Assembly: GCA_958299035.1 (NCBI GenBank)
Contig: CATQJL010000305.1
Location: forward strand, 58,110,486-58,174,485
DNA: 64,000 nt
Direction of reading: 5' to 3'
From: Cylicocyclus nassatus
Taxonomy: Eukaryota > Nematoda > Chromadorea > Rhabditida > Strongylidae
Position numbers and translations under genes: made by a program. The first letter of the stretch is position 1, and every line of letters begins with the position of its first letter. Of this stretch, positions 55,354-64,000 are shown piece after piece. Below the pieces are notes generated by a model that worked only from the letters and a program-made list of their open reading frames with translations, did no database searches and was not told the origin of the DNA.

Positions 55354-55835
55354 TCAGTACTTCATGTTACAGAGTGGAGTGGGAATAGAGGCAAAAGTTG
55401 CAACTGGCGCTGGCCATTTATTACGTATACTATTTTCGGAATTATAGGCATAACAACCAATGCATGCGTTACTGGCACCAGCAAAGGCAAGTTCCGAATC
55501 TACAATCAGGGGTAGGGTGACGAACTCCGCGATTATGCCGCCCTTTGCGGCCATCTTCTTTGGCAATGCAGGTGATCGTTAGAAGACCTTTTGTACGCGA
55601 AGGCGAATGTGGCAAAGTTCGTGTCCTTACCTTACAAGTTCACTAGCACGTTCACACATTCTTTGAATGCGACGTAATGAATTGGAATCTCAATGCAGCG
55701 AAGTAGGAGACCCTCCCCTCCAAGTATAGTACTAGTTAAGGGCAGCGTTGGGACAAGACATAAATCTGAGGGAATCTGAATCTTTCCTGGGATTGTCAGT
55801 CCCTCTAATTCTAGAAATGTAAACCGAAGGCGCAA
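55354..55835 (-). pseudogene. Possible envelope-glycoprotein-like remnant
   Basis: Two minus-strand segments look coding. The first (55835-55632) is rich in Leu, Ile and Pro. The second (55566-55354) has a short Cys-Ile-Gly-Cys motif followed by an acidic and Pro-rich end and a TGA. The Cys-x-Gly-Cys-Tyr pattern recalls the second glycoprotein of phlebovirus-like envelopes captured by nematode BEL/Pao retroelements. One expected cysteine appears to be replaced by tyrosine, and stops separate the pieces. No polymerase or gag was found nearby. This is a tentative resemblance; a host gene fragment or chance ORF is possible. Confidence 0.2.
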
Positions 55836-56309
55836 ATTACCGAGAAAGGGATTTTCTCGAAGTTCTTAAACTGAATGCTGACGTGCAGGTGAGAGCCTAT
55901 TAAGGTTGATGTACAGTCGTTGTGGTATTGTATGCTCATGACTGTTGCGATATGAAATGCGACTCTATCGCTGGCGGATATCAAGGTTGGGCGCGATCTG
56001 GAACAGAGGCGGGTACGAAATACTCCCGAAGCAAGTTTTTAAACTTTGTAGAGGCTTCGGTAATTGGGAGGATTGCTGTTGTAGACCTAAAAATCTAATA
56101 ACCTCCTTACCCAATCCCTTGTTGTCCGGGTCCTTTGAAGGCAGCGAAAGGGCAAATCTGAACATGCGGGGATCTCACGTGGATAGTAATTTTAGGACCC
56201 TAACTGTGGCGAAATAGCGCCTTTGGAATAAGATAAGTAGCTCCGCTGTGTCATTAGACGTAAGCTTAGAGCTTTATTGAGACAGGCGACCTGCATTGAT
56301 GCAGTGGTA
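55836..56309. other. Unannotated spacer
   Basis: Open frames exist on both strands (for example 55945-56217 plus) without recognisable domains. Confidence 0.35.
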
Positions 56310-56505
56310 CCCTATTTTCAGGTGTATAACCCGCACCCTTTTTGCTCTAAACGCGAGCAGACCCAGGCGTGCCGCCGCGCATATGTCTCGCTAAGCGGTC
56401 GCCTTATCGCATACTTCTCTCACTTAGCGCGCTGCATGATGACAGTCTTTTGGCGTGTTCGCCTTTAGAGCGAAAAGGGTGCGGCTTATACACCTGAAAA
56501 TAGGG
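56310..56505. mobile_element. 196-bp MITE with TA target duplication
   Basis: CCCTATTTTCAGGTGTATAA and its inverse TTATACACCTGAAAATAGGG form the ends, with further pairing through CCGCACCC. TA flanks both sides, so Tc1/mariner-type mobilisation is likely. Confidence 0.85.
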
Positions 56506-56574
56506 TAGAATGCTGCATATAATGGGCGTGACAAAGCAGTATACATGCATCTGGGCTACAGAGCTACTCATATC

Positions 56575-56665
56575 ACAGTAGGTCATGCTTATGGCATGAC
56601 CTGTGCGGTACTTAGCATTGAGTAATGTGATACAGCAAAGAAGGGTGCCGAATTGTCGGCACACT
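56575..56665 (+). repeat. Two-hairpin repeat unit, copy 1
   Basis: AGGTCATGCTTATGGCATGACCT (a hairpin) is followed by CGGTACTTAGCAT, a single-stranded linker, and a second hairpin (GTGCCGA...TCGGCAC). The arrangement is repeated at 57145-57243. A third, shorter match to the second hairpin occurs near 56770. It could be a small structured RNA family or a MITE remnant. Confidence 0.55.
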
Positions 56666-57144
56666 CCACCGCTGAAAAGCGAATGGATAGCGAGGAACGC
56701 GATAAAAAATATAAAAACGACTGATTGTTTCCAGAAAACAATAATCTACTAAAGAAGGTGAAAGAGGTGCCGAATCTACTGGCACACTGCAGCCGGCCGG
56801 GTATGAAAAAGAAAAGGAAAGTCAGCGTATAGAAAACACGTAAATAATTTACTCCTGCTCGCGAATTCTGCTCTTTGTCTGGATAGAGCAGTAATCATTG
56901 GTAAGCGGCGCGTATCGCTTCGATTGTGTTGATATCCGCAAAGGAGGGATGTAGCGACGGAGGCAGACGGTTGGAGTAAGCGGTTTCTATAGAAAGGTTG
57001 AAATTAGAACATCGATTACGGCACACGCAGTTGAATCTCAAAACGTTTACACTTTGAATACTTGTAGTTGAATTACGATTTTATATTATAAGATTTGAAG
57101 GTATTGAGCTGTACTGCTTGCTGCTTTATCATGTACTCGTATCC

Positions 57145-57243
57145 CAGCAGGTCATGCTTATGGCATTATGGCATGACCTGTACGGTACTTAGCATCGAGC
57201 AAAGAGATACGGCAAAGAAGGGTGCCGATTTGTCGGCACACTA
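57145..57243 (+). repeat. Two-hairpin repeat unit, copy 2
   Basis: Same layout as 56575-56665, with an extra GGCATTAT in the first hairpin. The conserved linker GGTACTTAGCATNGAG and GCAAAGAAGGGTGCCGA between copies is as well preserved as the stems. Confidence 0.55.
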
Positions 57244-57632
57244 ACTAAGCCCCCAAGCGGCAGCTCAGATAGCTCTGACGGCTAAGATATTCGCTTCCAA
57301 ATTGGATCCCAGGGTCTTATTTCGCATGGATTCGTGGCGCAGTTCGTGGGTCCTCGCGCGAAACTGATGGGTTGCGTCATCCATGCCGATGCATCCTGGG
57401 GTCCAGTTTGGAGGCGTATATCTCAGCCGTTAGTGAGTCACCTACGCTGCCGCTTGGGCATTGCGTTAGTTAGGGCCCAAAATTACTTTCGACTTAAAAT
57501 TTCCATAGGTCCAGATTTGCCTGGACGCTGCCTTCAAGTCCGCACCCTCAAAGCAGCCGCTAATCTCCTCCCCCAAATTTGTGGATAAACAGTGACATAT
57601 GCTCTTGCAATGACTTAAGTTTGGGTTTGTAG
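57244..57632. other. Spacer with partial AGGC-type MITE sequence
   Basis: GCCTGGACGCTGCCTTCAA near 57520-57538 resembles the right terminus of the AGGC-type MITEs, without a clear left end. No gene supported. Confidence 0.4.
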
Positions 57633-57768
57633 CAGTGGCGGTCTCATTTCCGTTCGGTTGGGGGAGAGGACAACATTTCCTCCATTTCGAAATTAATTTG
57701 GGATGCTTCGCAAAATTTTTACGGGCCCATAACTTCGCGGCAGCTCACCCTCTCGTTTCCCGCTACTG
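57633..57768. mobile_element. Short, diverged hAT-type MITE
   Basis: It begins CAGTGGCGGTCTC and ends CCCGCTACTG, as in the hAT-type copies at 1796 and 15491, but is only 136 bp. The flanking octamers no longer match. Confidence 0.6.
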
Positions 57769-58583
57769 AAGCAACGGCCTTATGTCGATCCACCACTTAT
57801 CTATAATTTTTTTCTCCAGTAATTCATCTTCGATATAGAAGGCTTTCTAGAAAGACTTCATAACTTTCGCGCTCTGAGCTGCTCACTTGAAGTCGTAACG
57901 AATAAGCGAACTTAGAGGAAAATGAGTCAAAAGTCAGTCAAAGACTTGTAAAGCCAATCTCTGAGACTAGTGCTAAAAACTGGTAAGCATGTGAAGAGGC
58001 AACCACTATGTTCTCTTGCGTTAATGAGTGTTTCAGCGCGCAAATTGGCATACTGGCAATTTTACTGCCACATGGGTCAACCTCAAAGGCAACGTCCATC
58101 CGAATTTTCCTTCCATGTTTTTATTGTTATCGGGCCTTTCCATGGCGCTGATCTCGGATATGAGGTTCAAAACACCAGAAAATTCCAAAAGTGCCCCTTT
58201 CTAAAGTCCTATTTTGTGACGTGGACGACTGCCGCGGCGCTAGTCACGTCGCATGCAATAGGAAACCTCGTTAGCTGCAATATTTATGCGTCTCGACGTT
58301 GCTTGTCATGTCAGAACACGTCATGGGGCAATCGTGGGTGTGGGGCGCAGGGGCGCAAAAGTACGGGCGGAGTGCAAAGCGGATCCAAGTCGCTATCTGC
58401 TGTAGGCAACATTGGAAACCGGACCAATGCGGTTAATCTACAGGGTTGGGGGAAAGTCTTTTAGGGCTACTTTTAGGGCTTTTAGGGCTTTTAGGGCTAT
58501 AGGAAAGTCTTTTAGGGCTGTTCTTTTAGGGCATGCTAGTAGGTTGAGTATCAATCTGGGGTGAATGGTTGTGGGTGAGCCCC
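57769..58583. other. Unannotated region with TTTTAGGGC repeats
   Basis: AAGGCAACGTCCATCCG at 58088-58104 resembles a left AGGC-type terminus. At 58459-58533 TTTTAGGGC recurs six times with irregular spacing. The long frame 57970-58464 has no recognisable domain and overlaps both, so I do not call it a gene. Confidence 0.45.
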
Positions 58584-59009
58584 GAGTGCGTCCCATCAGA
58601 CTGGGGGTACCTGGCTCTCGTAATGATGTAATAATAAACCCCCTACCTAAGCGATGACTGAAGTTCGGAGCGAAAAAGGGGGTCTACCAAGCCTGAAATT
58701 TGCTCCGAAAGTGGGCCGAATCTTACGGTAGGATCGGGCGAGTGCGAGGTGCACGCAAGATAGAGACGCAGAGTTGCTGCGGGTCCCTGCCCTCATGATG
58801 TGTGCGCTATACGCACTCTGGCCCTGCAAATCGATATTGCCGTGTGGGCGGCGTTCGGCCCTACCGTAAGATTCGGCCCGTTTTCGGAGCAGATTTCAGG
58901 CTTGGTAGACCCGCTTTTTCGCTCCGAACTTCAGTCATCGCTTAGGTAGGGGGTCTACTATCACATCATTACGAGAGCCAGATACCCCCAGTCTGGTGGG
59001 ACGCTGCCT
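58584..59009. mobile_element. AGGC-type MITE with 160-bp inverted arms
   Basis: The right end GGTGGGACGCTGCCT is followed by TTAA. The left end (AGTGCGTCCCATCAGACTGG) is its diverged inverse. The arms continue through CTGGCTCTCGTAATGATGT, CGATGACTGAAGTTCGGAGC and CTTGGTAGACC around a 100-bp centre near 58790. It lies in an intron or just upstream of the exons beginning at 59055. Confidence 0.75.
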
Positions 59010-59054
59010 TTAAACTCTCCAAAGGTACCAATTTTGAAATTCTCTGTTTTACAG

Positions 59055-59502
59055 ATGAGCGAGTAGAACGGGCAGTTGCCGTTCTGCAGAGAGCCGTAGA
59101 AGGTGAGAAAGAGTGTTTATGTAATTATCTGCTTTTGTATATTCTCCGCCAAACCCTTTTCTAGCGTATAAAAGAGGCGAAAATCCGTTTGATTACTCTT
59201 ATCACGCTGTAACATGGCATTACAGTCCAGGAAACCTGCGCAAGATGTACGGTAAGGTTTTGCTCGATTCTATACAAAAGTCATTCAGTCCATATATAAG
59301 GTTTAGGAGTCCGTGAATTCTTTTACTACGCTTCTTGCTTCTTGCATTTCCTTCTAATGTCTGTACTCATTGCTAAGATACTGCGTGCAACAAGTATTGT
59401 ACTGCTTGAGATGGACATAGAAAATTAGTGTTAGCCGTTAGAAATAGTTTTTTTTTTGTTGTTGTTTTGTTTCTAGAAAATGCGAAATTGTTTGCATTTT
59501 AA
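59055..59502 (+). CDS. Three 3'-terminal exons of an unrecognised gene
   Basis: Exon i is 59055-59102 (after TTTTACAG, before GTGAGA) and reads ERVERAVAVLQRAVE. Exon ii is 59165-59251 (after TTTTCTAG, before GTAAGG) and reads YKRGENPFDYSYHAVTW and HYSPGNLRKMY. Exon iii is 59477-59502 (after TTTCTAG) and ends ENAKLFAF with TAA. All junctions are phase 1 and agree with each other. The introns are 62 and 225 nt, and AATAAA (59502-59507) overlaps the stop codon. The first exon suggests an amphipathic helix. Earlier exons were not identified; the MITE at 58584-59009 would lie in the preceding intron. The Tyr/His-rich C-terminus looks conserved but I cannot name the family. Confidence 0.65.
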
Positions 59503-59674
59503 ATAAAGTTTTTGTTTCGAAATTATTTGTGTAAATGTCAGTAGAAGTGCAAGAAAGTAAACTTTCATCAACTATCTAGTGCCTGATCCCTTTTCTGTGG
59601 TTGTAGGCGTGCAAAGGAGCAGAATATGGGAGCAAGCAAATCCTGTACACGAACGTTCGTGCTATTTTCTTATA

Positions 59675-60354
59675 CAGGGTGTCCCAAAAAAATGTATCGA
59701 ACGTTTGATCGTTAATAACTCTCTTCTCAAGAAGTCTTTTGCCTTGCTTCAGGTACCGTTTTGTAGAGCTGGCTTCAACTTAGATTCGCATTGTAGAACG
59801 AATCACTCCTCTCTCTTCATTACTGTAGGATTACGGTAGAAACTTGAAACATATGGTGTTAATGTGAAAAAAGCTGCCGTTTCAAAATTTTTCAAAAAAT
59901 TGTGAAAACTTGTGTAATAGGGTTTTTATGGACGCTGAGTTCAATAATTAACTATTCACAAGATTACGAAGCTTTCTAAACGGTGCAATCCCACTTTTTA
60001 GGAACATTGAAAAAATGGCCGCTACTTCTTACCTGGCATAACTCTTCAATGAAGCATCATAATAAGTTGGGAACTTTACAGTTATAATCAGCAATTCTAA
60101 TTAGCCTGATGTAAAAGTTTTCAGGCTGTTTTGTTTCCTTTCTGAGGCAAAATATGGCCTTTCATGGTTCAAAACCCTCTTTGAAGTTTCTACCGTAATC
60201 CTACAGTAATGAAGAGAGAGGAGTGATTCGTTCTACAATGCGAATCTAAGTTGAAGCCAGCTCTACAAAACGGTACCTGAAGCAAGGCAAAAGACTTTTT
60301 GGGAAGAGAGATATTAACGACCAAACGTTCGATACATTTTTTTGGGACACCCTG
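59675..60354. mobile_element. Foldback element with CAGGGTGTCCC termini
   Basis: CAGGGTGTCCCAAAAAAATG and its inverse are the ends, flanked by TA. The arms are about 160 bp (through CGAACGTTTGATCGTTAAT, GTACCGTTTTGTAGAG and ACTGTAGGATTACGGTAG). A 360-bp non-coding middle separates them. TA duplications and GTGTCCCAAAA-type ends suggest the Tc1/mariner group. A partial second terminus (CAGGGTATCTCAAAAATGTA) begins at 60361. Confidence 0.85.
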
Positions 60355-60360
60355 TATATA

Positions 60361-61632
60361 CAGGGTATCTCAAAAATGTATTTACTGTTTGATCGCTTGA
60401 TCGTTACTATCTCTCTAGCAATGACGTCTCTCGCCAATCCGCAAAACACCAGTCTGCACGGATTTTGTGTGTCTGTTACTGAAATTCCTAAAGCAAGTCC
60501 CAATCATGGAGAGCCAAATTCTTGCACAACACATGCTACCAGCATAACCTCAGCAAAGAAGCAGGAGCGAATTCGATGAGCAAATCATCCAGAATTCGCG
60601 CCAAGCTCATGCGAATGGCCTTTTACTTGCAACAGTGAATCCATAGTAGGACTTTTTACAAATTTATGAACTTGTATCACATGTGAAGTTGAAACCATGG
60701 GCTTTGTTTACAAATCTGTCAAAAAAAACCTGCCCGTATACTATGTTGGCAGAAAAGTTTTTGCGTAAATGCAATGAAATACAGAGGAATTTAAAGTAAA
60801 CCTAAACTTTCTTCGACCGACGTATGCGCTTTCTTCTAGGTCCGAATTCCTAAGCTCATTATTCTTTTTCCCAAAATCAGAAAAAGGTTTGCGCCCCACG
60901 ATAGACGTTCAAGCACTTTATATAAGCTAGCCATTGAGAACGAAGCTTTCAAAAATGGCATTTTAAATCGTCGATTTTGAGTTTGGTGCCAAGAAATTGC
61001 AGAGGCTCGCTAGCTGGACCTAAAAATTCTCTGAAAATTTCTCGTCTAGCAGTATTTTGCAATCAACTCTATCAGGCTTTCATCTCGCATGGAAAAGTAA
61101 AAACAAAAATTCGTGGAAATTGATCTTACAGGAACAGTTCCTTATTGTTGCAGTTTCTTCAGATGAAATTACGCTTGCATGATGCATTGTGACGTTTTTC
61201 TGGGACAAACGGCGTATTTTCTTTTTTCAAAATAACATTCTTCACAACATTTTGTGATCACATTCCTATGCAAGGTTGAAGGTGCAACAGTACAGTACGC
61301 TAAATTGCTATGTAAGAAGGTTCTAGAGATTTTTGTGCTAGGCCTCTAACGCCTTTCTGCTTTTTCTGCCAGCAAAAAAATTGGAAGACTCAAAACGTTA
61401 TTTTTGAAAACTTCGTTATCGGTGTTTAGCCTATGAAAATTCACAGTCAAACATATACCATAAAGCGCAAAACTTCTGCTATTTCTGACACATGAATTTA
61501 GGTTCAGAATCCAAAAAGTTTTGAGTTTCGTTCGAATTATGCAAAAAAACGTCAACATAATAATCAATTATTTTCTAAGGGTACATAGCTAATCATAGAA
61601 AAAAGAGAATAACTACAATTAGGTGACAAAAC
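60361..61632. other. Unannotated spacer
   Basis: No gene is supported. If the gene ending at 61719 is read correctly, this lies downstream of it. Confidence 0.4.
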
Positions 61633-61638
61633 TTTATT
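61633..61638 (-). promoter_or_regulatory. Polyadenylation signal AATAAA
   Basis: AATAAA on the minus strand, about 80 bases past the stop codon of the exon at 61719-61840, a normal nematode 3' UTR length. Confidence 0.6.
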
Positions 61639-61718
61639 AAGCACAACGTTCATATTCCAAGTATCACCTAGTATATTACAGCGATAGATCATTTTTCATA
61701 ATTTTTACAACAACATAC

Positions 61719-61840
61719 TTAACTAAGTCCATAGTCAGGGAAAAGCAGATGAAGCGTAGCATTGAGAACCGCTCTGAATATGATGACAATGCCAAGCAAA
61801 GCTATAAGGTTCACAATCAACAGCAGTAGAGTGTTGGTTC
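61719..61840 (-). CDS. Terminal exon of a membrane protein
   Basis: On the minus strand a strong acceptor (TTTATTTCAG) precedes a phase-1 frame reading TNTLLLLIVNLIALLGIVII, then FRAVLNATLHLLFPDYGLS and TAA (61719-61721). It is a single 20-residue hydrophobic helix with a short polar tail. A polyadenylation signal follows. Upstream on the same strand (about 62115-62060) is a cysteine-containing open stretch (PPGFMGCAKPKVARKWFLES). A Gly-Cys and Trp arrangement followed by a last membrane helix is reminiscent of tetraspanins, but I could not connect the exons in phase. The upstream gene structure is unresolved. Confidence 0.5.
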
Positions 61841-61842
61841 CT

Positions 61843-64000
61843 GAAATAAATTAGCCAAGTTTACTCTTACATGTATGTCGTACAGCACGAAATTTGTCAT
61901 CATTGCCACATGGGTTTTCAAGCATTGAAGCCAGGGATTTGAAGGATTAGATACTTGGTGGTTTATTAGCAGGACACTGACTTTCAGAATTGATGAAATC
62001 TACCCAAATTGTGAAGTAACGAAATAATGTCTTGGATTAGCACAATACCGTGGACTCCAGAAACCATTTTCTCGCTACTTTTGGTTTTGCACAACCCATA
62101 AATCCTGGTGGATGAATGCATCTTTTGGATAACCAAAACAATTATGGCTTTCAAAACGGTATGTTATTGTTAGCAAATTATTAATTGGCTAGAAAATAAT
62201 TTAGGTCGTTTTTAACGGTGTGTAGAGAAGTCACACATAGATTTTTGTATATATGAATGGCACCATTCCAAAGAGTGAATCAAGGAGAATCGGATTTAAC
62301 TTTTCTTGCTAAAAATATTTTTTTTGATGGCGAAATGGCGCAAAGAAGCAAAAAAGGAAGATTTTTTTACGTAAAATTTCCGAAAAATCATGCATCAAAA
62401 AACAAAACGAAAGTGGGTGTAAAGTGCATGAATGGTACGCACACATACGATTTTTGTAATTCCAAACGTTTGCATGGCCGATGGTCAAATTCAAAAGATT
62501 TGAATTGCCCCAAAACCGACTTTTATGAGCAGATACCTAAAATTTTTCACATTTTTGGCTACAAAAGTACACGAATAGCAGATCGCAGCCTCCGTTGTGG
62601 ACCGCTGCGTAACAAAAGACTGTATGTATTTATTTACTCACTAAATTACTTGCCTCTGCATTTGCTACAAGCTGAAAAAGAAAATTAGAAAGCCAAAAAT
62701 GTAATTTTTGGAAGGCTCGCCATATAAGTCCATAAATGTCTTTTATCATGCTTCTGAGTTTTATATAAAAGCTACCCGCCTACACAAAAATCTTATCTAG
62801 ATAACAGTTACTTGAATTTTTATGGAGCTTCGAAGTTGCATGTCAAAACGAAATTATGTATTAGCCAACTAACAATGGAGCTTTTTCATGCCTTCTTTGT
62901 AGCCGCCAAAAAATCTGCGCAAGATCGTCTCCCATCTGTACTTGAATTTTGTTTCTGTCTAAGAAATAAGGAAGAAGTAGGTTTTAGTTTCGCAAATATT
63001 ATGTGGTTATTTCGTCTCCCATCTATACTTGAATTTTGTTTCTGTCTAAGAAATAAGGAAGAAGTAGGTTTTAGTTCCGCAAATATTATGTGGTTATTTC
63101 TGTGCATTCAGGCACGTCAATATAGAATGTACAAATTGTCTTTGCATCAGCTTACTAAAACTCATTTTTTTTGCGTAATGACATTCTGGACCGTTCTTTT
63201 ATGATTAGCGACTTTCACAGATTTTCAAAAGATTTGGGTCACTGAATGTATCAGGGTTGCCACAAAGGACAGTGGCTGTAATGGAACCAAAATATCGACT
63301 AGCAAACCATTAATGTACCCTCAACTTTCTATACTAAAAACACAATTAGATAATTGTGAAAAAAATTGTAATACCATATAGTTCTTCCTGCTTTCTAGAA
63401 CTATAAATGATGCTAGGAGTGTTCGATGTTCCCATTCGTTCATCTGCTTGCGTAACCTCTGGAAATCAACATTTGTCAGAAAATGATGATTAAGCTGAAA
63501 GCTTCACTTACTTTTTTCCACTTCTGGTATGTAGTTATGGTATGGTGGGAAGAAATTCTAAAAAAATATCCTTGGCTTTTTTTACCATAAGTTTGTGTGA
63601 TCGAATGTAAAAGTAAATAAATCATCGCATCCCATATCACTCCCGGTTTGCTAGTTCCTTATTGTGCTAACCATTGAAATAATATTCTTCTCACCTAATT
63701 CAGTTTTACGGTGGGTACGCTGTAAATGGATTTCGGCAAAAATTTGCTTAAAAAACTCGAGGAAAACGAAAAAAATCGTATCTCAATTCAAAAAAAAAAC
63801 CCTGCGTAATTTCCACTTGCTTATGTATATACTCTCTACACCAAATGTTAATGTAGACAACCGCTGTATATCATAAAGCGGAAAATAAGAAAAAAAAAAT
63901 GATATGCATGAACTGCCAAACTTTGCTCCTACTGATTCTGGATTGTCGCCACATATGGATTTATGTATCTTACAATCAGAAAGACTGCCGTAAATTTGCA
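61843..64000. other. Mostly unannotated right end
   Basis: Upstream exons of the minus-strand membrane protein may lie here but were not resolved. The plus-strand frame 62257-62688 is open for 143 codons with six or so cysteines but lacks a domain or splice evidence, so it is left as a possibility. Confidence 0.35.
62926..63099 (+). repeat. 87-bp tandem duplication, in frame
   Basis: The unit beginning CGTCTCCCATCT at 62926 is repeated from 63013 with a few changes. Its length is a multiple of three, so the open frame 62812-63204 survives, reading VLEFCFCLRNKEEVGF in both units. Coding status is unknown. Confidence 0.85.

Noticed and set aside
57970..58464. 164-codon open frame on the plus strand
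   Set aside because: It overlaps MITE-like termini and the TTTTAGGGC tract and has no recognisable domain or splice signals.
58459..58533. Telomeric repeat
   Set aside because: The word is TTTTAGGGC with irregular spacing; the nematode repeat is TTAGGC, and the tract is short and internal.

Overview
The window looks like repeat-rich nuclear DNA of a nematode, most likely a clade V, strongylid-like species. This rests on short introns (59-65 nt) with TTTCAG or TTTACAG acceptors, AATAAA signals close to stop codons, two decayed RTE-type non-LTR retrotransposons of the kind common in hookworms and relatives, and a dense load of nonautonomous DNA transposons. No bacterial gene organisation, rRNA, intact tRNA or CRISPR array is visible. 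Most long open frames are chance readings through repeats. All family assignments come from reading motifs by eye, not from a search.

Layout. 1-9 kb: pieces of a foldback repeat family ('family B'), a hAT-type MITE with an 8-bp target duplication, and a palindromic pair of family B arms split by a Helitron and carrying a 958-bp (GT)n tract. 9-13 kb: two related decayed coding fragments, then a secreted Thr/Ser-rich (mucin-like) gene at 11971-12972. That gene is cut off by a 26-base SMART-type amplification adapter at 13034-13059, so the contig is probably chimeric there. 14.7-23 kb: a 1.6-1.7 kb direct segmental duplication flanks a decayed Penelope-like retroelement (about 16.4-19.8 kb, minus strand). 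Its GIY-YIG endonuclease lies N-terminal to the reverse transcriptase, the permuted Naiad-type architecture, and a hammerhead-like RNA motif follows it. 23-28 kb: MITEs, mariner-type elements and tandem repeats. 28.4-34.3 kb: an RTE retrotransposon split by a 3.4-kb MULE-like element with a 9-10 bp target duplication; a relative of that element lies at 37.4-39.4 kb. 39.6-42.2 kb: two inverted copies of a repeat ending in a tRNA-like sequence, one of them split by a PIF/Harbinger-type MITE with TAA target duplications. 43.2-44.1 kb: a long foldback mariner-type element. 46.5-49.4 kb: a second RTE copy (minus). 51.7-54.1 kb: nested Harbinger-type elements. 54-56 kb: a Tc1-type transposase remnant and a possible envelope-like remnant. 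59-64 kb: the 3' exons of two probable host genes around another foldback element.

The probable host genes are the mucin-like gene, the small-exon gene ending at 59502, a membrane-protein terminal exon at 61719-61840, and several weaker ORFs. Nothing here forms an operon. The biological story is layered insertion of mobile elements, many of them palindromic and able to form long hairpins if transcribed. The strongest points for follow-up are the permuted Penelope-like element with its hammerhead-like motif, the embedded adapter, and the MULE-like insertion into RTE.
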